Below, in pieces: positions 1 through 8,546 of a DNA stretch of 64,000 nucleotides. Where the stretch lies: the NCBI GenBank assembly GCA_963793275.1, contig CAWBZL010000003.1:186001-250000 (forward strand), in the 5' to 3' direction. The stretch comes from Marinirhabdus sp963793275 (GTDB taxonomy: Bacteria > Bacteroidota > Bacteroidia > Flavobacteriales > Flavobacteriaceae). Numbering within the stretch: the stretch's first letter is position 1; the number at the start of each line of letters is the position of its first letter. Both the position numbers and the translations under genes were made by a program. A model generated the notes under the pieces. The model searched no databases and was not told the DNA's origin. It saw nothing but the letters and a program-made list of their open reading frames with translations.

Positions 1-432
1 ACCAAAGGTGGTCGTGCTTTCGGATTTTCAGCTATTGTAGTTGTAGGTGACGAGAACGGAGTAGTTGGGCAAGGATTAGGTAAATCGAAAGATGTTGCCA
101 GTGCTATTGCTAAAGCTATCGAAGACGCTAAGAAAAACTTGGTTCGTATTCCTTTAAGTAGAGCTTCTTTACCACACGAGCAAAAAGGTAAGTATGGTGG
201 AGCAAGAGTTAATCTATTACCAGCAGCGCCTGGTACCGGTTTGATCGCTGGTGGTGCGGTACGTGCGGTATTAGAGTCTGTAGGAGTTCACGATGTATTA
301 TCTAAGTCTCAAGGGTCATCAAACCCACACAACGTAGTAAAAGCAACATTTGACGCTTTATTACAATTGCGTAGTGCAGAGACCGTAGCAAAACAGCGTG
401 GTATTACTTTGGAAAAATTGTATAAAGGATAA
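1..432 (+). CDS. rpsE: 30S ribosomal protein S5, C-terminal part
   Basis: The reading frame is open from the first base of the window and ends at 430-432, giving 143 residues; the N-terminus lies to the left of the window. The visible part holds the end of the double-stranded RNA-binding fold and the S5 C-terminal domain, including the typical GTGLIAGGAVRAVLE segment. S5 sits near the decoding site and takes part in translational accuracy. rpmD follows after 11 bp, the normal spc-operon order. An internal ATG at 139 is only a methionine-like position inside the protein, not a start. Confidence 0.97.
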   Translation, partial: TKGGRAFGFSAIVVVGDENGVVGQGLGKSKDVASAIAKAIEDAKKNLVRIPLSRASLPHEQKGKYGGARVNLLPAAPGTGLIAGGAVRAVLESVGVHDVLSKSQGSSNPHNVVKATFDALLQLRSAETVAKQRGITLEKLYKG

Positions 433-443
433 ATACTAAAGAA

Positions 444-623
444 ATGGCAAAAATAAAAGTAACTAAGGTGAAGAGTGCTATAAACCGCACACAGAACCAA
501 AAGAGAACGCTTGAGGCGTTAGGTCTTAAAAAAATAGGCCAAACTATCGAGCACGAAAACACGCCAAATATTCTTGGTATGGTAAATAAAGTTAAACATT
601 TGGTTTCAGTAGAAACTGTTTAA
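444..623 (+). CDS. rpmD: 50S ribosomal protein L30
   Basis: Short gene of 59 residues starting MAKIKVTKVKSAI and containing the L30 pattern KRTLEALGLKKIGQ followed by NTPNILGMVNKVKHLV. Length and position between S5 and L15 fit L30. L30 is a small beta-alpha-beta protein on the large subunit. It lies 11 bp after rpsE and 10 bp before rplO, so it is surely co-transcribed. Confidence 0.97.
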   Translation: MAKIKVTKVKSAINRTQNQKRTLEALGLKKIGQTIEHENTPNILGMVNKVKHLVSVETV

Positions 624-633
624 GATATAACAC

Positions 634-1086
634 ATGGATTTAAGTAACTTAAAACCTGCAAAAGGTGCTACCCACAGAGAGGGAAAACGTTTAGGGCGAG
701 GTCAAGGTTCAGGTAAAGCTGGAACCGCAGGCCGTGGACACAATGGTCAGAAGTCACGTTCGGGATACTCTAAGAAAGTTGGTTTTGAAGGAGGTCAAAT
801 GCCTTTACAACGTCGTGTACCTAAATTTGGGTTCACAAACATTAACCGTAAAGACTATCAGGGTGTAAATCTTGATACCCTTCAAAAATTGGTTGATGAC
901 AAGAAAATCAAGGATACAATAGACTTCGATACAATGGTTGGTCTTCGATTAGCCGGAAAGAATGAAATGGTGAAGATTTTAGGTAGAGGAGAATTGAAAG
1001 CTGGATTGAAAATATCTGCACACAAGTTTACTGCCTCAGCAAAGCAAGCTATTGAAGCTGCCGGAGGTGAAGCAATAACATTGTAA
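634..1086 (+). CDS. rplO: 50S ribosomal protein L15
   Basis: 150 residues. The glycine/lysine-rich N-terminus (GKRLGRGQGSGKAGTAGRG) is the RNA-penetrating extension of L15, and the C-terminal part holds the globular domain ending in AIEAAGGEAITL. L15 is an assembly protein of the large subunit. The gene lies between rpmD and secY with short spacers, the standard arrangement at the end of the spc operon. Confidence 0.98.
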   Translation: MDLSNLKPAKGATHREGKRLGRGQGSGKAGTAGRGHNGQKSRSGYSKKVGFEGGQMPLQRRVPKFGFTNINRKDYQGVNLDTLQKLVDDKKIKDTIDFDTMVGLRLAGKNEMVKILGRGELKAGLKISAHKFTASAKQAIEAAGGEAITL

Positions 1087-1099
1087 TACAGATATACGG

Positions 1100-2431
1100 A
1101 TGAAATTTATTGAGAACTTAAAAAATGTCTGGAGAATAGAGGAGCTTCGTAACCGTATTATGGTTACTCTTGGTTTACTACTGGTATACCGTTTTGGTGC
1201 ACAAGTAGTGTTACCTGGGATAGATGCTTCGAAATTAGGCGGATTTGCTGGCAACTTTGACGGCGGGATTGGTGGATTATTAAATGCCTTTACTGGAGGT
1301 GCATTTGCAAATGCTTCAGTTTTTGCATTGGGTATTATGCCATATATTTCTGCTTCCATTGTAGTTCAGTTAATGCAAATTGCAGTTCCGTATCTTCAGA
1401 AATTACAGAAAGAAGGAGAAAGTGGTAGAAAAAAAATCACGCAAATTACCCGTTGGTTAACTATTGGTATTTGTTTGGTTCAAGCTCCTAGTTACTTGTT
1501 CGGTTTAGAGGCTCTTGGAGTACCAGCCGATGCATTCATATTAGGTAAAGATCTAATGTTCTATGTTTCTTCAACCATTATATTGGTAACGGGCTGTATC
1601 TTTGCGATGTGGCTTGGTGAGAAAATTACAGATAAAGGTATTGGTAACGGTATCTCTATCTTAATTATGGTAGGTATTATTGCAACATTACCACAATCTT
1701 TTGCACAGGAACTTGCTTCAAGTAGCATAATGTTCGTGTTGATAGAGTTGGTAATATGGTTTGTAATCATTCTACTATGTGTTATGCTTGTTATGGCGGT
1801 TCGAAAGATTCCTGTTCAATATGCAAGACGTACAGCTAGCGGTGATTATGAGAAAAATGTATTTGGTGCACGACAGTTCATTCCTTTAAAGTTGAATGCG
1901 TCTGGAGTTATGCCAATTATCTTTGCACAGGCATTGATGTTTGTTCCAACAGCATTGGCAAACTTAGGGTCTATTAAAGATACCGAATGGGGACAAAGTA
2001 TGTTAGCTACATTTAGTGATATATTTGGTTTATGGTACAACGTTGTGTTTGCATCGTTAATCATCATATTTACATATTTCTATACGGCTATTACAGTACC
2101 AACTAACAAAATGGCAGACGATCTTAAAAGAAGTGGTGGTTTTATTCCGGGTATTAAGCCAGGAACAGACACGGCAGAATTTTTAGATAGAATCATGTCA
2201 CAAATTACATTACCAGGATCAGTATTCCTGGCATTGGTTGCTATATTGCCAGCTTTCGTTGTAAAGCTTATGGGAGTGCAACAAGGATGGGCATTATTCT
2301 TTGGAGGAACCTCACTATTAATTATGGTGGGTGTAGCAATAGATACAATGCAACAAATTAACTCTTATTTGCTCAACCGACATTATGACGGATTAATGAA
2401 GAGTGGTAAGAATAGAAAAGCAGTAGCGTAA
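1100..2431 (+). CDS. secY: Preprotein translocase subunit SecY
   Basis: 443 residues with about ten hydrophobic membrane segments. SecY forms the protein-conducting channel of the Sec translocon with SecE and SecG in the inner membrane. The N-terminal KNVWRIEELRNRIMVTLGLL, the plug-region glycines around residue 60, and the KMADDLKRSGGFIPGIKPG loop are family signatures. It starts 13 bp after rplO. No map gene follows; infA comes next, after 88 bp. The many exported proteins and lipoproteins in this window depend on this channel. Confidence 0.98.
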   Translation: MKFIENLKNVWRIEELRNRIMVTLGLLLVYRFGAQVVLPGIDASKLGGFAGNFDGGIGGLLNAFTGGAFANASVFALGIMPYISASIVVQLMQIAVPYLQKLQKEGESGRKKITQITRWLTIGICLVQAPSYLFGLEALGVPADAFILGKDLMFYVSSTIILVTGCIFAMWLGEKITDKGIGNGISILIMVGIIATLPQSFAQELASSSIMFVLIELVIWFVIILLCVMLVMAVRKIPVQYARRTASGDYEKNVFGARQFIPLKLNASGVMPIIFAQALMFVPTALANLGSIKDTEWGQSMLATFSDIFGLWYNVVFASLIIIFTYFYTAITVPTNKMADDLKRSGGFIPGIKPGTDTAEFLDRIMSQITLPGSVFLALVAILPAFVVKLMGVQQGWALFFGGTSLLIMVGVAIDTMQQINSYLLNRHYDGLMKSGKNRKAVA

Positions 2432-2519
2432 CGAAAAAGTTGCTTTTAATTATTGGTATGACTATTGAATGTCACGGGTGGCAAACACATTAAATAATTA
2501 AAAAAAATTAGTAAATACT

Positions 2520-2735
2520 ATGGCAAAACAGCCCGCAATAGAACAAGACGGAACAATTATCGAAGCACTCTCTAACGCAATGTTTAGAGTAGAGTTAGAA
2601 AATGGTCACGTTGTTACTGCACACATTTCAGGTAAGATGCGTATGCATTATATTAAGTTATTACCTGGAGATAAAGTAAAATTAGAAATGAGCCCGTACG
2701 ATTTAACAAAGGCTCGCATCACATACAGATACTAA
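2520..2735 (+). CDS. infA: Translation initiation factor IF-1
   Basis: 71 residues forming a single S1/OB-fold domain: MAKQPAIEQDGTIIEALSN, then the RVELENGHVVTAHISGKMR core and the PGDKVKLEMSPYDLTKARI strand. IF-1 binds the A site of the 30S subunit during initiation. The length is normal. rpmJ follows after 3 bp. Confidence 0.98.
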   Translation: MAKQPAIEQDGTIIEALSNAMFRVELENGHVVTAHISGKMRMHYIKLLPGDKVKLEMSPYDLTKARITYRY

Positions 2736-2738
2736 GTT

Positions 2739-2855
2739 ATGAAAGTTAGAGCTTCAGTAAAAAAGAGAAGTGCCGACTGCAAGATTGTTCGCAGAAAAGG
2801 CAGATTATATGTAATTAATAAAAAGAACCCTAGGTTCAAACAAAGACAAGGATAA
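2739..2855 (+). CDS. rpmJ: 50S ribosomal protein L36, zinc-free variant
   Basis: 38 residues, beginning MKVRASVKKRSADCKIV and ending NPRFKQRQG, which identifies L36. The classical zinc ribbon uses Cys11, Cys14, Cys27 and a His near residue 33; here only Cys14 remains, with Ser at 11, Asn at 27 and Phe near the histidine position. This is therefore a zinc-free form of the protein. It is squeezed between infA (3 bp upstream) and rpsM (3 bp downstream). Confidence 0.96.
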   Translation: MKVRASVKKRSADCKIVRRKGRLYVINKKNPRFKQRQG

Positions 2856-2858
2856 GTT

Positions 2859-3233
2859 ATGGCAAGAATCGCAGGTGTAGATATCCCAAAGCAAAAAAGG
2901 GGTGTAATCGCGTTAACGTATATCTTCGGAATTGGCAATAGCCGTGCGAAAGATATATTGGAGAAAGCCGGAGTTAGCGAAGACAAAAAAGTAAACGAAT
3001 GGAACGATGATGAAATCGGAGCTATTCGTGATGCTGTTGGGTCTTTCAAAATCGAAGGTGAGTTACGTAGTGAAGTACAATTAAGTATTAAACGCTTAAT
3101 GGACATTGGTTGTTACAGAGGTATTCGTCACAGAGCGGGTCTTCCGTTACGTGGACAGCGTACCAAGAACAACTCAAGAACCAGAAAAGGAAAACGTAAA
3201 ACAGTTGCTAACAAGAAAAAAGCAACTAAATAA
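2859..3233 (+). CDS. rpsM: 30S ribosomal protein S13
   Basis: 124 residues. It starts MARIAGVDIPKQKRGVIALT and carries the helix-two-turn-helix of S13 and the basic tail GQRTKNNSRTRKGKRK that reaches towards the tRNAs. S13 forms bridges between subunits in the small-subunit head. It starts 3 bp after rpmJ and is followed by rpsK after 9 bp. Confidence 0.98.
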   Translation: MARIAGVDIPKQKRGVIALTYIFGIGNSRAKDILEKAGVSEDKKVNEWNDDEIGAIRDAVGSFKIEGELRSEVQLSIKRLMDIGCYRGIRHRAGLPLRGQRTKNNSRTRKGKRKTVANKKKATK

Positions 3234-3242
3234 TCACTAGAT

Positions 3243-3641
3243 ATGGCAAAGGCAAATCCAAAAGCTAAGAGCACAAAAAAACGTAAAGTCAATGTTGATT
3301 CTGTTGGTGAAGCACATATAACCGCTTCTTTCAACAACATCATCATATCACTTACAAATAAGAATGGAGATGTGATCTCTTGGTCTTCTGCCGGTAAAAT
3401 GGGCTTTAGAGGATCTAAGAAAAACACTCCGTACGCTGCACAATTAGCAGCAGAAGATGCAGCAGCAGTTGCAACAGATGCTGGAATGCGTAAGTGTAAA
3501 GTATACGTTAAAGGACCAGGAAATGGTAGAGAGTCTGCTATTCGTTCTATCCATAATGCAGGAATTGAAGTTACCGAAATTATTGATGTAACTCCAATGC
3601 CACATAACGGATGTCGTCCGGCAAAACGTAGAAGAGTATAA
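3243..3641 (+). CDS. rpsK: 30S ribosomal protein S11
   Basis: 132 residues; the N-terminal lysine-rich tail is followed by the S11 core AHITASFNNIIISLTNKNGD and the conserved C-terminus MPHNGCRPAKRRRV. S11 lies on the platform of the 30S subunit near the mRNA exit. A 166-bp spacer with its own promoter and a candidate RNA structure separates it from rpsD. Confidence 0.98.
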   Translation: MAKANPKAKSTKKRKVNVDSVGEAHITASFNNIIISLTNKNGDVISWSSAGKMGFRGSKKNTPYAAQLAAEDAAAVATDAGMRKCKVYVKGPGNGRESAIRSIHNAGIEVTEIIDVTPMPHNGCRPAKRRRV

Positions 3642-3701
3642 TACTTTTTTAAGCAAATACGATATACAGTGCATAAAGTTAATTTATTGCATTGTATGTC
3701 G

Positions 3702-3709
3702 TATATTTG
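3702..3709 (+). promoter_or_regulatory. Bacteroidota-type -7 box before rpsD
   Basis: TATATTTG matches the TAnnTTTG -7 element used by the primary sigma factor of this phylum. It lies about 100 bp before the rpsD start inside the rpsK-rpsD spacer, so the rpsD-rpoA-rplQ genes may have an internal promoter with a long leader. No convincing -33 TTG was found at the right distance. Confidence 0.5.
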
Positions 3710-3740
3710 CAAACTCAAAATTTTAATAAATATCAATCCG

Positions 3741-3792
3741 AAGGACAAGGAAACTAAAGGATTAACGTAAGACCTTAATTTAGTTTCTCCTT
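3741..3792 (+). promoter_or_regulatory. Candidate S4 autoregulatory leader RNA before rpsD
   Basis: GAAACTAAA at 3750-3758 pairs perfectly with TTTAGTTTC at 3779-3787, and flanking AAG/CTT bases can extend the stem; GG at 3759-3760 can pair with CC at 3773-3774. The hairpin ends 15 bp before the rpsD start, downstream of a -7 box. S4 is a known autoregulator, and an S4-Flavobacteria leader class has been described from comparative genomics. Assignment to that class rests on position and a hand-drawn stem, not on a covariance model. Confidence 0.5.
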
Positions 3793-3807
3793 CAAAAACA
3801 TCAAGAA

Positions 3808-4413
3808 ATGGCAAGATATACTGGTCCAAAATCCAAAATAGCCCGTAAATTCGGTGAAGCTATCTTCGGAGAAGACAAAGCTTTCGAAAAAAGAAATTAT
3901 CCTCCAGGACAACACGGAAACAACCGTCGTCGTGGAAAAAAATCTGAATACGCAATCCAGTTAATGGAAAAACAAAAAGCCAAATATACTTATGGTATCT
4001 TGGAGCGTCAATTTAGAAATATGTTTAAAAGAGCAACTGCAGCTCCTGGAATTACAGGTGAGGTTTTGTTGCAATTGGCTGAGTCTCGCTTAGACAATGT
4101 TGTGTTTCGTATGGGTATTGCACCTACGCGTAGTGCAGCACGTCAATTAGTAGGTCACAGACACATTACAGTAAATGGTGAAAAGGTAAACATTCCTTCA
4201 TACCAGTTAAAAGCTGGTGATGTTGTAGGAGTTAGAGAAAAATCTAAATCTTTACAAGCCATCACATCTTCGTTAGACAATGCACGTCACGTATACGAGT
4301 GGATTACCTGGAACGGTGAAAAAATGGAAGGAAATTATGTTTCTGTTCCACAAATGATCCAGATTCCGGAGAACATCAATGTTCAGTCTATCGTCGAATT
4401 ATATTCAAAATAA
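3808..4413 (+). CDS. rpsD: 30S ribosomal protein S4
   Basis: 201 residues: N-terminal MARYTGPKSKIARKFGEAIF, the RNNRRRGKK-type basic region after PPGQHG, and an S4 RNA-binding domain around residues 90-150 (LDNVVFRMGIAPTRSAARQLV, HITVNG). The N-terminal zinc-finger cysteines of some S4 proteins are absent, so this is a zinc-free type. S4 nucleates assembly of the 30S body and often represses its own synthesis; the structured spacer upstream fits that. Confidence 0.98.
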   Translation: MARYTGPKSKIARKFGEAIFGEDKAFEKRNYPPGQHGNNRRRGKKSEYAIQLMEKQKAKYTYGILERQFRNMFKRATAAPGITGEVLLQLAESRLDNVVFRMGIAPTRSAARQLVGHRHITVNGEKVNIPSYQLKAGDVVGVREKSKSLQAITSSLDNARHVYEWITWNGEKMEGNYVSVPQMIQIPENINVQSIVELYSK

Positions 4414-4509
4414 TAAATTAATCATATTGGTATTTGGCCAAAGGATTCATTAGTATTTCTTCAAACTTTTAGATCGCGCAACCAAATAACAATTAAAACG
4501 AAGAAAAAA

Positions 4510-5502
4510 ATGGCAGTATTTAGTTTTCAGAAGCCCGATAAAGTTATCATGATTAACTCTACAGATTTCGAGGGGAAATTCGAATTTCGTCCTTTGGAGC
4601 CTGGTTATGGATTAACTGTTGGTAATGCACTTAGAAGGGTTTTATTATCTTCTTTGGAAGGTTTTGCAATAACTTCGGTACGTATTGAAGGAGTAGATCA
4701 CGAGTTTTCTACTATTGCAGGCGTTGTGGAAGATGTAACCGAAATTATATTGAACTTGAAACAAGTTCGTTTTAAGCGTCAAATAGATGAAATAGATAAC
4801 GAAACTGTAACCATTTCAGTAAATGGTAACGACCAGTTAACTGCAGGAGATTTCCAAAAGTATATTTCCGGATTTCAGGTATTGAACCCGGAGCTGGTGA
4901 TTTGTAATATGGAAAAGAAAGTAAACATGAACTTCGAGATTACAATCGAAAAAGGTCGTGGTTATGTTCCTGCTGAAGAAAACAAGAAAGCAAACGCTCC
5001 TCTTGGAACTATCTTCACAGACTCTATTTACACACCCATAAAAAATGTGAAGTACAGCATTGAAAACTTCCGTGTTGAGCAGAAAACAGATTACGAAAAA
5101 TTAGTTTTCGAAATCCAGACAGATGGTTCAATCCATCCAAAAGATGCTTTAACTGAAGCTGCAAAAACGCTAATCCACCATTTTATGTTGTTCAGCGATG
5201 AGCGCATCACGTTGGAAGCAGACGAGATTGCACAGACTGAAACATATGATGAGGAATCATTACATATGCGTCAGTTACTAAAGACCAAATTAGTAGATAT
5301 GGATCTTTCAGTACGTGCATTAAATTGTTTAAAAGCAGCAGAAGTAGATACACTTGGAGACTTAGTGTCTTACAATAAGAATGACTTGATGAAATTCAGA
5401 AATTTTGGTAAAAAATCATTGACTGAGCTTGAAGAGCTTGTAAATGTAAAAGGACTGAATTTTGGAATGGATCTTTCAAAATACAAATTAGATAAAGACT
5501 AG
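4510..5502 (+). CDS. rpoA: DNA-directed RNA polymerase subunit alpha
   Basis: 330 residues. The N-terminal dimerisation domain contains PLEPGYGLTVGNALRRVLLSS and EDVTEIILNLKQ. The C-terminal domain (about 255-325) contains RALNCLKAAEVDTLGDLV and FRNFGKKSLTELEELV, the helix-hairpin-helix that contacts UP elements and activators. It lies 96 bp after rpsD and is followed by rplQ after 131 bp. Confidence 0.98.
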   Translation: MAVFSFQKPDKVIMINSTDFEGKFEFRPLEPGYGLTVGNALRRVLLSSLEGFAITSVRIEGVDHEFSTIAGVVEDVTEIILNLKQVRFKRQIDEIDNETVTISVNGNDQLTAGDFQKYISGFQVLNPELVICNMEKKVNMNFEITIEKGRGYVPAEENKKANAPLGTIFTDSIYTPIKNVKYSIENFRVEQKTDYEKLVFEIQTDGSIHPKDALTEAAKTLIHHFMLFSDERITLEADEIAQTETYDEESLHMRQLLKTKLVDMDLSVRALNCLKAAEVDTLGDLVSYNKNDLMKFRNFGKKSLTELEELVNVKGLNFGMDLSKYKLDKD

Positions 5503-5508
5503 TTTAGT

Positions 5509-5529
5509 GGTGAGAGGTGAGAGGTGAGA
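5509..5529 (+). repeat. Three tandem GGTGAGA heptamers
   Basis: Three perfect copies of GGTGAGA begin 7 bp after the rpoA stop. The unit resembles, but is not identical to, the complement of the heptamers in the larger array at 28994-29077. It sits in the 131-bp rpoA-rplQ spacer, which otherwise shows nothing recognisable. It may be a scar of a repeat or small element. Confidence 0.7.
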
Positions 5530-5633
5530 AAGTATTAAAGCTCACTTCAATTTCTTATACTAATTTTAATTAACCCATCATAATTTGCTCCTCAAAAAGA
5601 GTGTAGTAGCAAGATGATGAAAACAAAAATGTC

Positions 5634-6116
5634 ATGAGACACGGAAAAAAAGTAAATCACTTAGGAAGACAAACAGCGCACAGAAAGGCAATGTTAGCTA
5701 ATATGGCCTGTTCCCTAATTGAACACAAAAGAATAAACACTACCGTTGCAAAAGCAAAAGCTTTAAAGCAATTTGTAGAACCAATGATCACTAAATCTAA
5801 AGAAGATACAACGCACAACCGTCGTATTGTAATGGCGAGATTGCGTCAAAAAGATGCTGTGATTGAATTGTTTCGCGATGTAGCGGTAAAAGTTGGTGAC
5901 CGTCCAGGAGGATACACACGTATCATTAAACTGGGAAGTCGTTTAGGAGATGCTGCAGATATGGCGATGATTGAATTGGTAGATTACAACGATATTTACA
6001 ACGCAGGAAAAGCAACCAAGAAGAAATCTTCTACACGTCGTAGCCGTCGTGGTGGAGGTTCTAAAGCAGCTGCTGCACCAGCAACACAAACTAAAGCAAC
6101 GAAAGAAGAAGAGTAA
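5634..6116 (+). CDS. rplQ: 50S ribosomal protein L17
   Basis: 160 residues. The core MRHGKKVNHLGRQTAHRKAM to about residue 120 is typical L17. The last 40 residues form a lysine/arginine/serine- and alanine-rich low-complexity tail, common in this phylum. L17 lies by the peptide exit tunnel. It closes the ribosomal cluster: a strong intrinsic terminator follows 25 bp after the stop. Confidence 0.98.
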   Translation: MRHGKKVNHLGRQTAHRKAMLANMACSLIEHKRINTTVAKAKALKQFVEPMITKSKEDTTHNRRIVMARLRQKDAVIELFRDVAVKVGDRPGGYTRIIKLGSRLGDAADMAMIELVDYNDIYNAGKATKKKSSTRRSRRGGGSKAAAAPATQTKATKEEE

Positions 6117-6141
6117 AAAACACTTCTTTAGCAGATACTTT

Positions 6142-6179
6142 AAAAGGGATAAACATTTCAATGTTTGTCCCTTTTTTTT
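6142..6179 (+). terminator. Intrinsic terminator of the ribosomal protein cluster
   Basis: AAAAGGGATAAACAT (6142-6156) pairs with ATGTTTGTCCCTTTT (6161-6175) around a four-base loop, with one T-G wobble; the 3' arm runs into eight T residues. Confidence 0.92.
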
Positions 6180-6259
6180 AGGAATTATTTGGCTAAAACA
6201 AACAGATTTTATCATTCATTTGCGCAAATTTTCACAAACAAATAAATTGTAAATTATCT

Positions 6260-7234
6260 ATGAAAAAAATACTACTTACTGCTGTAGCACTTATTGTTGC
6301 GGTTGGATCAATGGCGCAAACTCAATATAATTTTAGCGCTTTCAATGAAACATATTCAAATCTATCGAACCCAATTACTTTAAGCGATGGAGATGTTTGG
6401 GACGACCCTGAATATATCATTCCACTAGGGTTCGATTTTCAAATTAGCACCTATACATTCAATACGCTATATATTGTGAGTTGGGGTTTAGGAGGTGTGG
6501 TCTCTTCCTCTTCTGCGGGCACGGGGTTTTTACCGGCAATAGTGCCTATTGGGCAGGATATTGTAAGTTTAACCGATTTGGTTGGAAATTCTACTTCACC
6601 TATTACGTATAAAATAGACGGTGCGCCGGGAAGTCGCATTGCAAAAATTGAATGGCAAAACTTTGGATTTTTCGAAGACCAAACCACTGCAGATTTTATG
6701 AACATGCAGTTATGGCTTTACGAAGGTACAAACACAATAGAGTATCGCTTTGGTCCAAGCGCTATAAACAGTCCTAACGAATCTTTTGAAGGTGAAACTG
6801 GTCCAAGTGTGGCTTTGCTTTCTTCTTACGATTTTGACAACGATGAATTATTAGATGTAGCTTATGTATTGACCGAAAACACAGCAAATCCAACTGTTGT
6901 AGAATACGGACCTGGTGATGAAATTAATGAAGGGGCATTAACGGGTGCTATCCCGGATGGAACCGTATATCGTTTTACTCCAGGTGTTTTAGGAATTCAG
7001 GAGAATTTTAAACTTGAATTTACAATTTTCCCAAACCCGGTTCAGGATATTTTGACGATTTCATCAAATAATACAAATCAGGAAGTGATATTTTTTAATA
7101 ACTTAGGGCAGGAAATACAAATGGACAGATTTACAGAAACTAGCTATAATGTTGCAGGACTTCGTGCAGGTCTTTATTTTATACAAATAAAAAGCGACGG
7201 AGCTAAAGTCACCAAAAAGTTTATCAAAAAATAA
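6260..7234 (+). CDS. Secreted protein with T9SS type A sorting domain
   Basis: 324 residues. An N-terminal signal peptide (MKKILLTAVALIVAVGSMAQ) is followed by a beta-rich region of unknown function, and a C-terminal sorting domain starts near residue 250 at FTIFPNPVQDILTIS and ends TKKFIKK. Proteins of this design cross the outer membrane by the type IX system and lose the C-terminal domain on the surface. The central region resembles general exoprotein modules, but I cannot name a function. It is a single-gene unit between two terminators. Confidence 0.85.
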   Translation: MKKILLTAVALIVAVGSMAQTQYNFSAFNETYSNLSNPITLSDGDVWDDPEYIIPLGFDFQISTYTFNTLYIVSWGLGGVVSSSSAGTGFLPAIVPIGQDIVSLTDLVGNSTSPITYKIDGAPGSRIAKIEWQNFGFFEDQTTADFMNMQLWLYEGTNTIEYRFGPSAINSPNESFEGETGPSVALLSSYDFDNDELLDVAYVLTENTANPTVVEYGPGDEINEGALTGAIPDGTVYRFTPGVLGIQENFKLEFTIFPNPVQDILTISSNNTNQEVIFFNNLGQEIQMDRFTETSYNVAGLRAGLYFIQIKSDGAKVTKKFIKK

Positions 7235-7243
7235 TTTATAAAT

Positions 7244-7271
7244 GGGCGGGATGTATATCTCGCCTTTTTTT
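7244..7271 (+). terminator. Intrinsic terminator after the T9SS cargo gene
   Basis: GGCGGGA (7245-7251) pairs with TCTCGCC (7258-7264), one G-T wobble, six-base loop, followed by seven T residues. Confidence 0.88.
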
Positions 7272-7359
7272 AGCGCTAATTTTAAAAGGTTCAAACAGCT
7301 TATGTTGTAAATGTTTAAAACTTATAGAAACTGCATTTTAATAAGAAACTCAATTAAAG

Positions 7360-7367
7360 TATTTTTG
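7360..7367 (+). promoter_or_regulatory. -7 box of the carA promoter
   Basis: TATTTTTG matches TAnnTTTG and lies 22 bp before the carA start. No clear -33 element was found. Confidence 0.55.
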
Positions 7368-7389
7368 CAAAACTCTTTAAAGGAAATAC

Positions 7390-8499
7390 ATGAAATACCA
7401 GACTAGAAAACCAGCCCTTATTTTATTAGCAGATGGAACTATTTTTCACGGGAAAGCCGTGGGCGGAAAAGAAGGTTCAGCATTTGGAGAAGTTTGCTTT
7501 AATACAGGAATGACAGGCTATCAGGAAATTTTTACAGATCCGTCATACTTTGGACAACTTATGGTTACCACCAATGCGCACATAGGGAATTATGGTGTAG
7601 AGAATGACGAGATAGAATCTGAAGGCATAAAAATCGCTGGACTTATTTGTAGAAACTTCAGTTATCATTATTCCAGAGCTCAGGCAGATGGTTCTTTGGA
7701 AGAGTTCCTGAATAAAAACAACGTACTTGCCATAAGCGATGTAGATACAAGAGCCTTGGTGAGTTATATTCGAGATAATGGAGCGATGAATGCAGTTATT
7801 TCTACAGAAGTTGATACTATAGAAGATCTTAAAAAGCAACTTTCTGAAGTACCGGATATGAATGGTTTGGAGTTAGCTAGTAAAGTTTCAACGAAGGAGC
7901 CTTATTTCTTCGGAAATGAAAACGCTAGTTATAAAATTTCAGCATTAGATATCGGGATTAAGAAAAATATTCTGCGTAATCTGGCTGAAAGAGATTGTTA
8001 CATAAAAGTATTTCCTTACAACGCATCTTTTGAAGACCTGCAAAATTTTAATCCGGATGGGTATTTTTTAAGCAATGGTCCAGGAGATCCGGAACCATTA
8101 ACTGAGGCAATTGAAACTACGAAAAAAATAATTGAAACAGGAAAGCCGTTGTTCGGGATTTGTTTGGGACACCAGGTATTGGCGCTCGCAAACGGAATTT
8201 CAACCTATAAAATGCATCATGGTCATAGAGGTATAAACCATCCGGTACTTAATTTAGTAACCGGCAAGGGTGAAATAACCTCTCAAAACCACGGTTTCGC
8301 AATTAACAGAGAAGAAGCCGAAGCAAACGCAAACATAGATATTACACACATACATCTTAACGACCAGACGGCTGCAGGTATAAGAATGAAAAATAAACCG
8401 GTCTTTTCAGTGCAGTATCATCCAGAGGCAAGCCCGGGACCACACGACGCAAGGTATCTTTTTGATGACTTTGTAGCGAGTATCAAAAATGCTAAATAA
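7390..8499 (+). CDS. carA: Carbamoyl-phosphate synthase small (glutaminase) subunit
   Basis: 369 residues. The N-terminal CPSase_sm domain contains GEVCFNTGMTGYQEIFTDPS. The C-terminal class I glutamine amidotransferase domain has the catalytic cysteine in GICLGHQVLAL (about residue 258) and the His/Glu pair in YHPEASPGPHD (about 343/345). It supplies ammonia from glutamine to CarB for carbamoyl phosphate, the precursor of arginine and pyrimidines. carB is not in the window. eno follows in the same direction after 47 bp, with a short GC-containing hairpin (8515-8530) between them. Confidence 0.96.
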   Translation: MKYQTRKPALILLADGTIFHGKAVGGKEGSAFGEVCFNTGMTGYQEIFTDPSYFGQLMVTTNAHIGNYGVENDEIESEGIKIAGLICRNFSYHYSRAQADGSLEEFLNKNNVLAISDVDTRALVSYIRDNGAMNAVISTEVDTIEDLKKQLSEVPDMNGLELASKVSTKEPYFFGNENASYKISALDIGIKKNILRNLAERDCYIKVFPYNASFEDLQNFNPDGYFLSNGPGDPEPLTEAIETTKKIIETGKPLFGICLGHQVLALANGISTYKMHHGHRGINHPVLNLVTGKGEITSQNHGFAINREEAEANANIDITHIHLNDQTAAGIRMKNKPVFSVQYHPEASPGPHDARYLFDDFVASIKNAK

Positions 8500-8546
8500 A
8501 TAATAGTAATACCTAAAGTGCTCGCACTTTATAATAAAAAATAACC

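Noticed and set aside
3128..3829. Long minus-strand frame opposite rpsM/rpsK/rpsD
   Set aside because: It covers three certain ribosomal genes and a promoter; mirror of codon usage on the real strand.
6049..6252. Protein in frame across the rplQ tail and terminator
   Set aside because: It overlaps rplQ in another frame and reads through the intrinsic terminator; low-complexity artefact.
8515..8530. Terminator between carA and eno
   Set aside because: The stem is 6-7 bp with a tiny loop and is followed by an A-rich, not T-rich, stretch.
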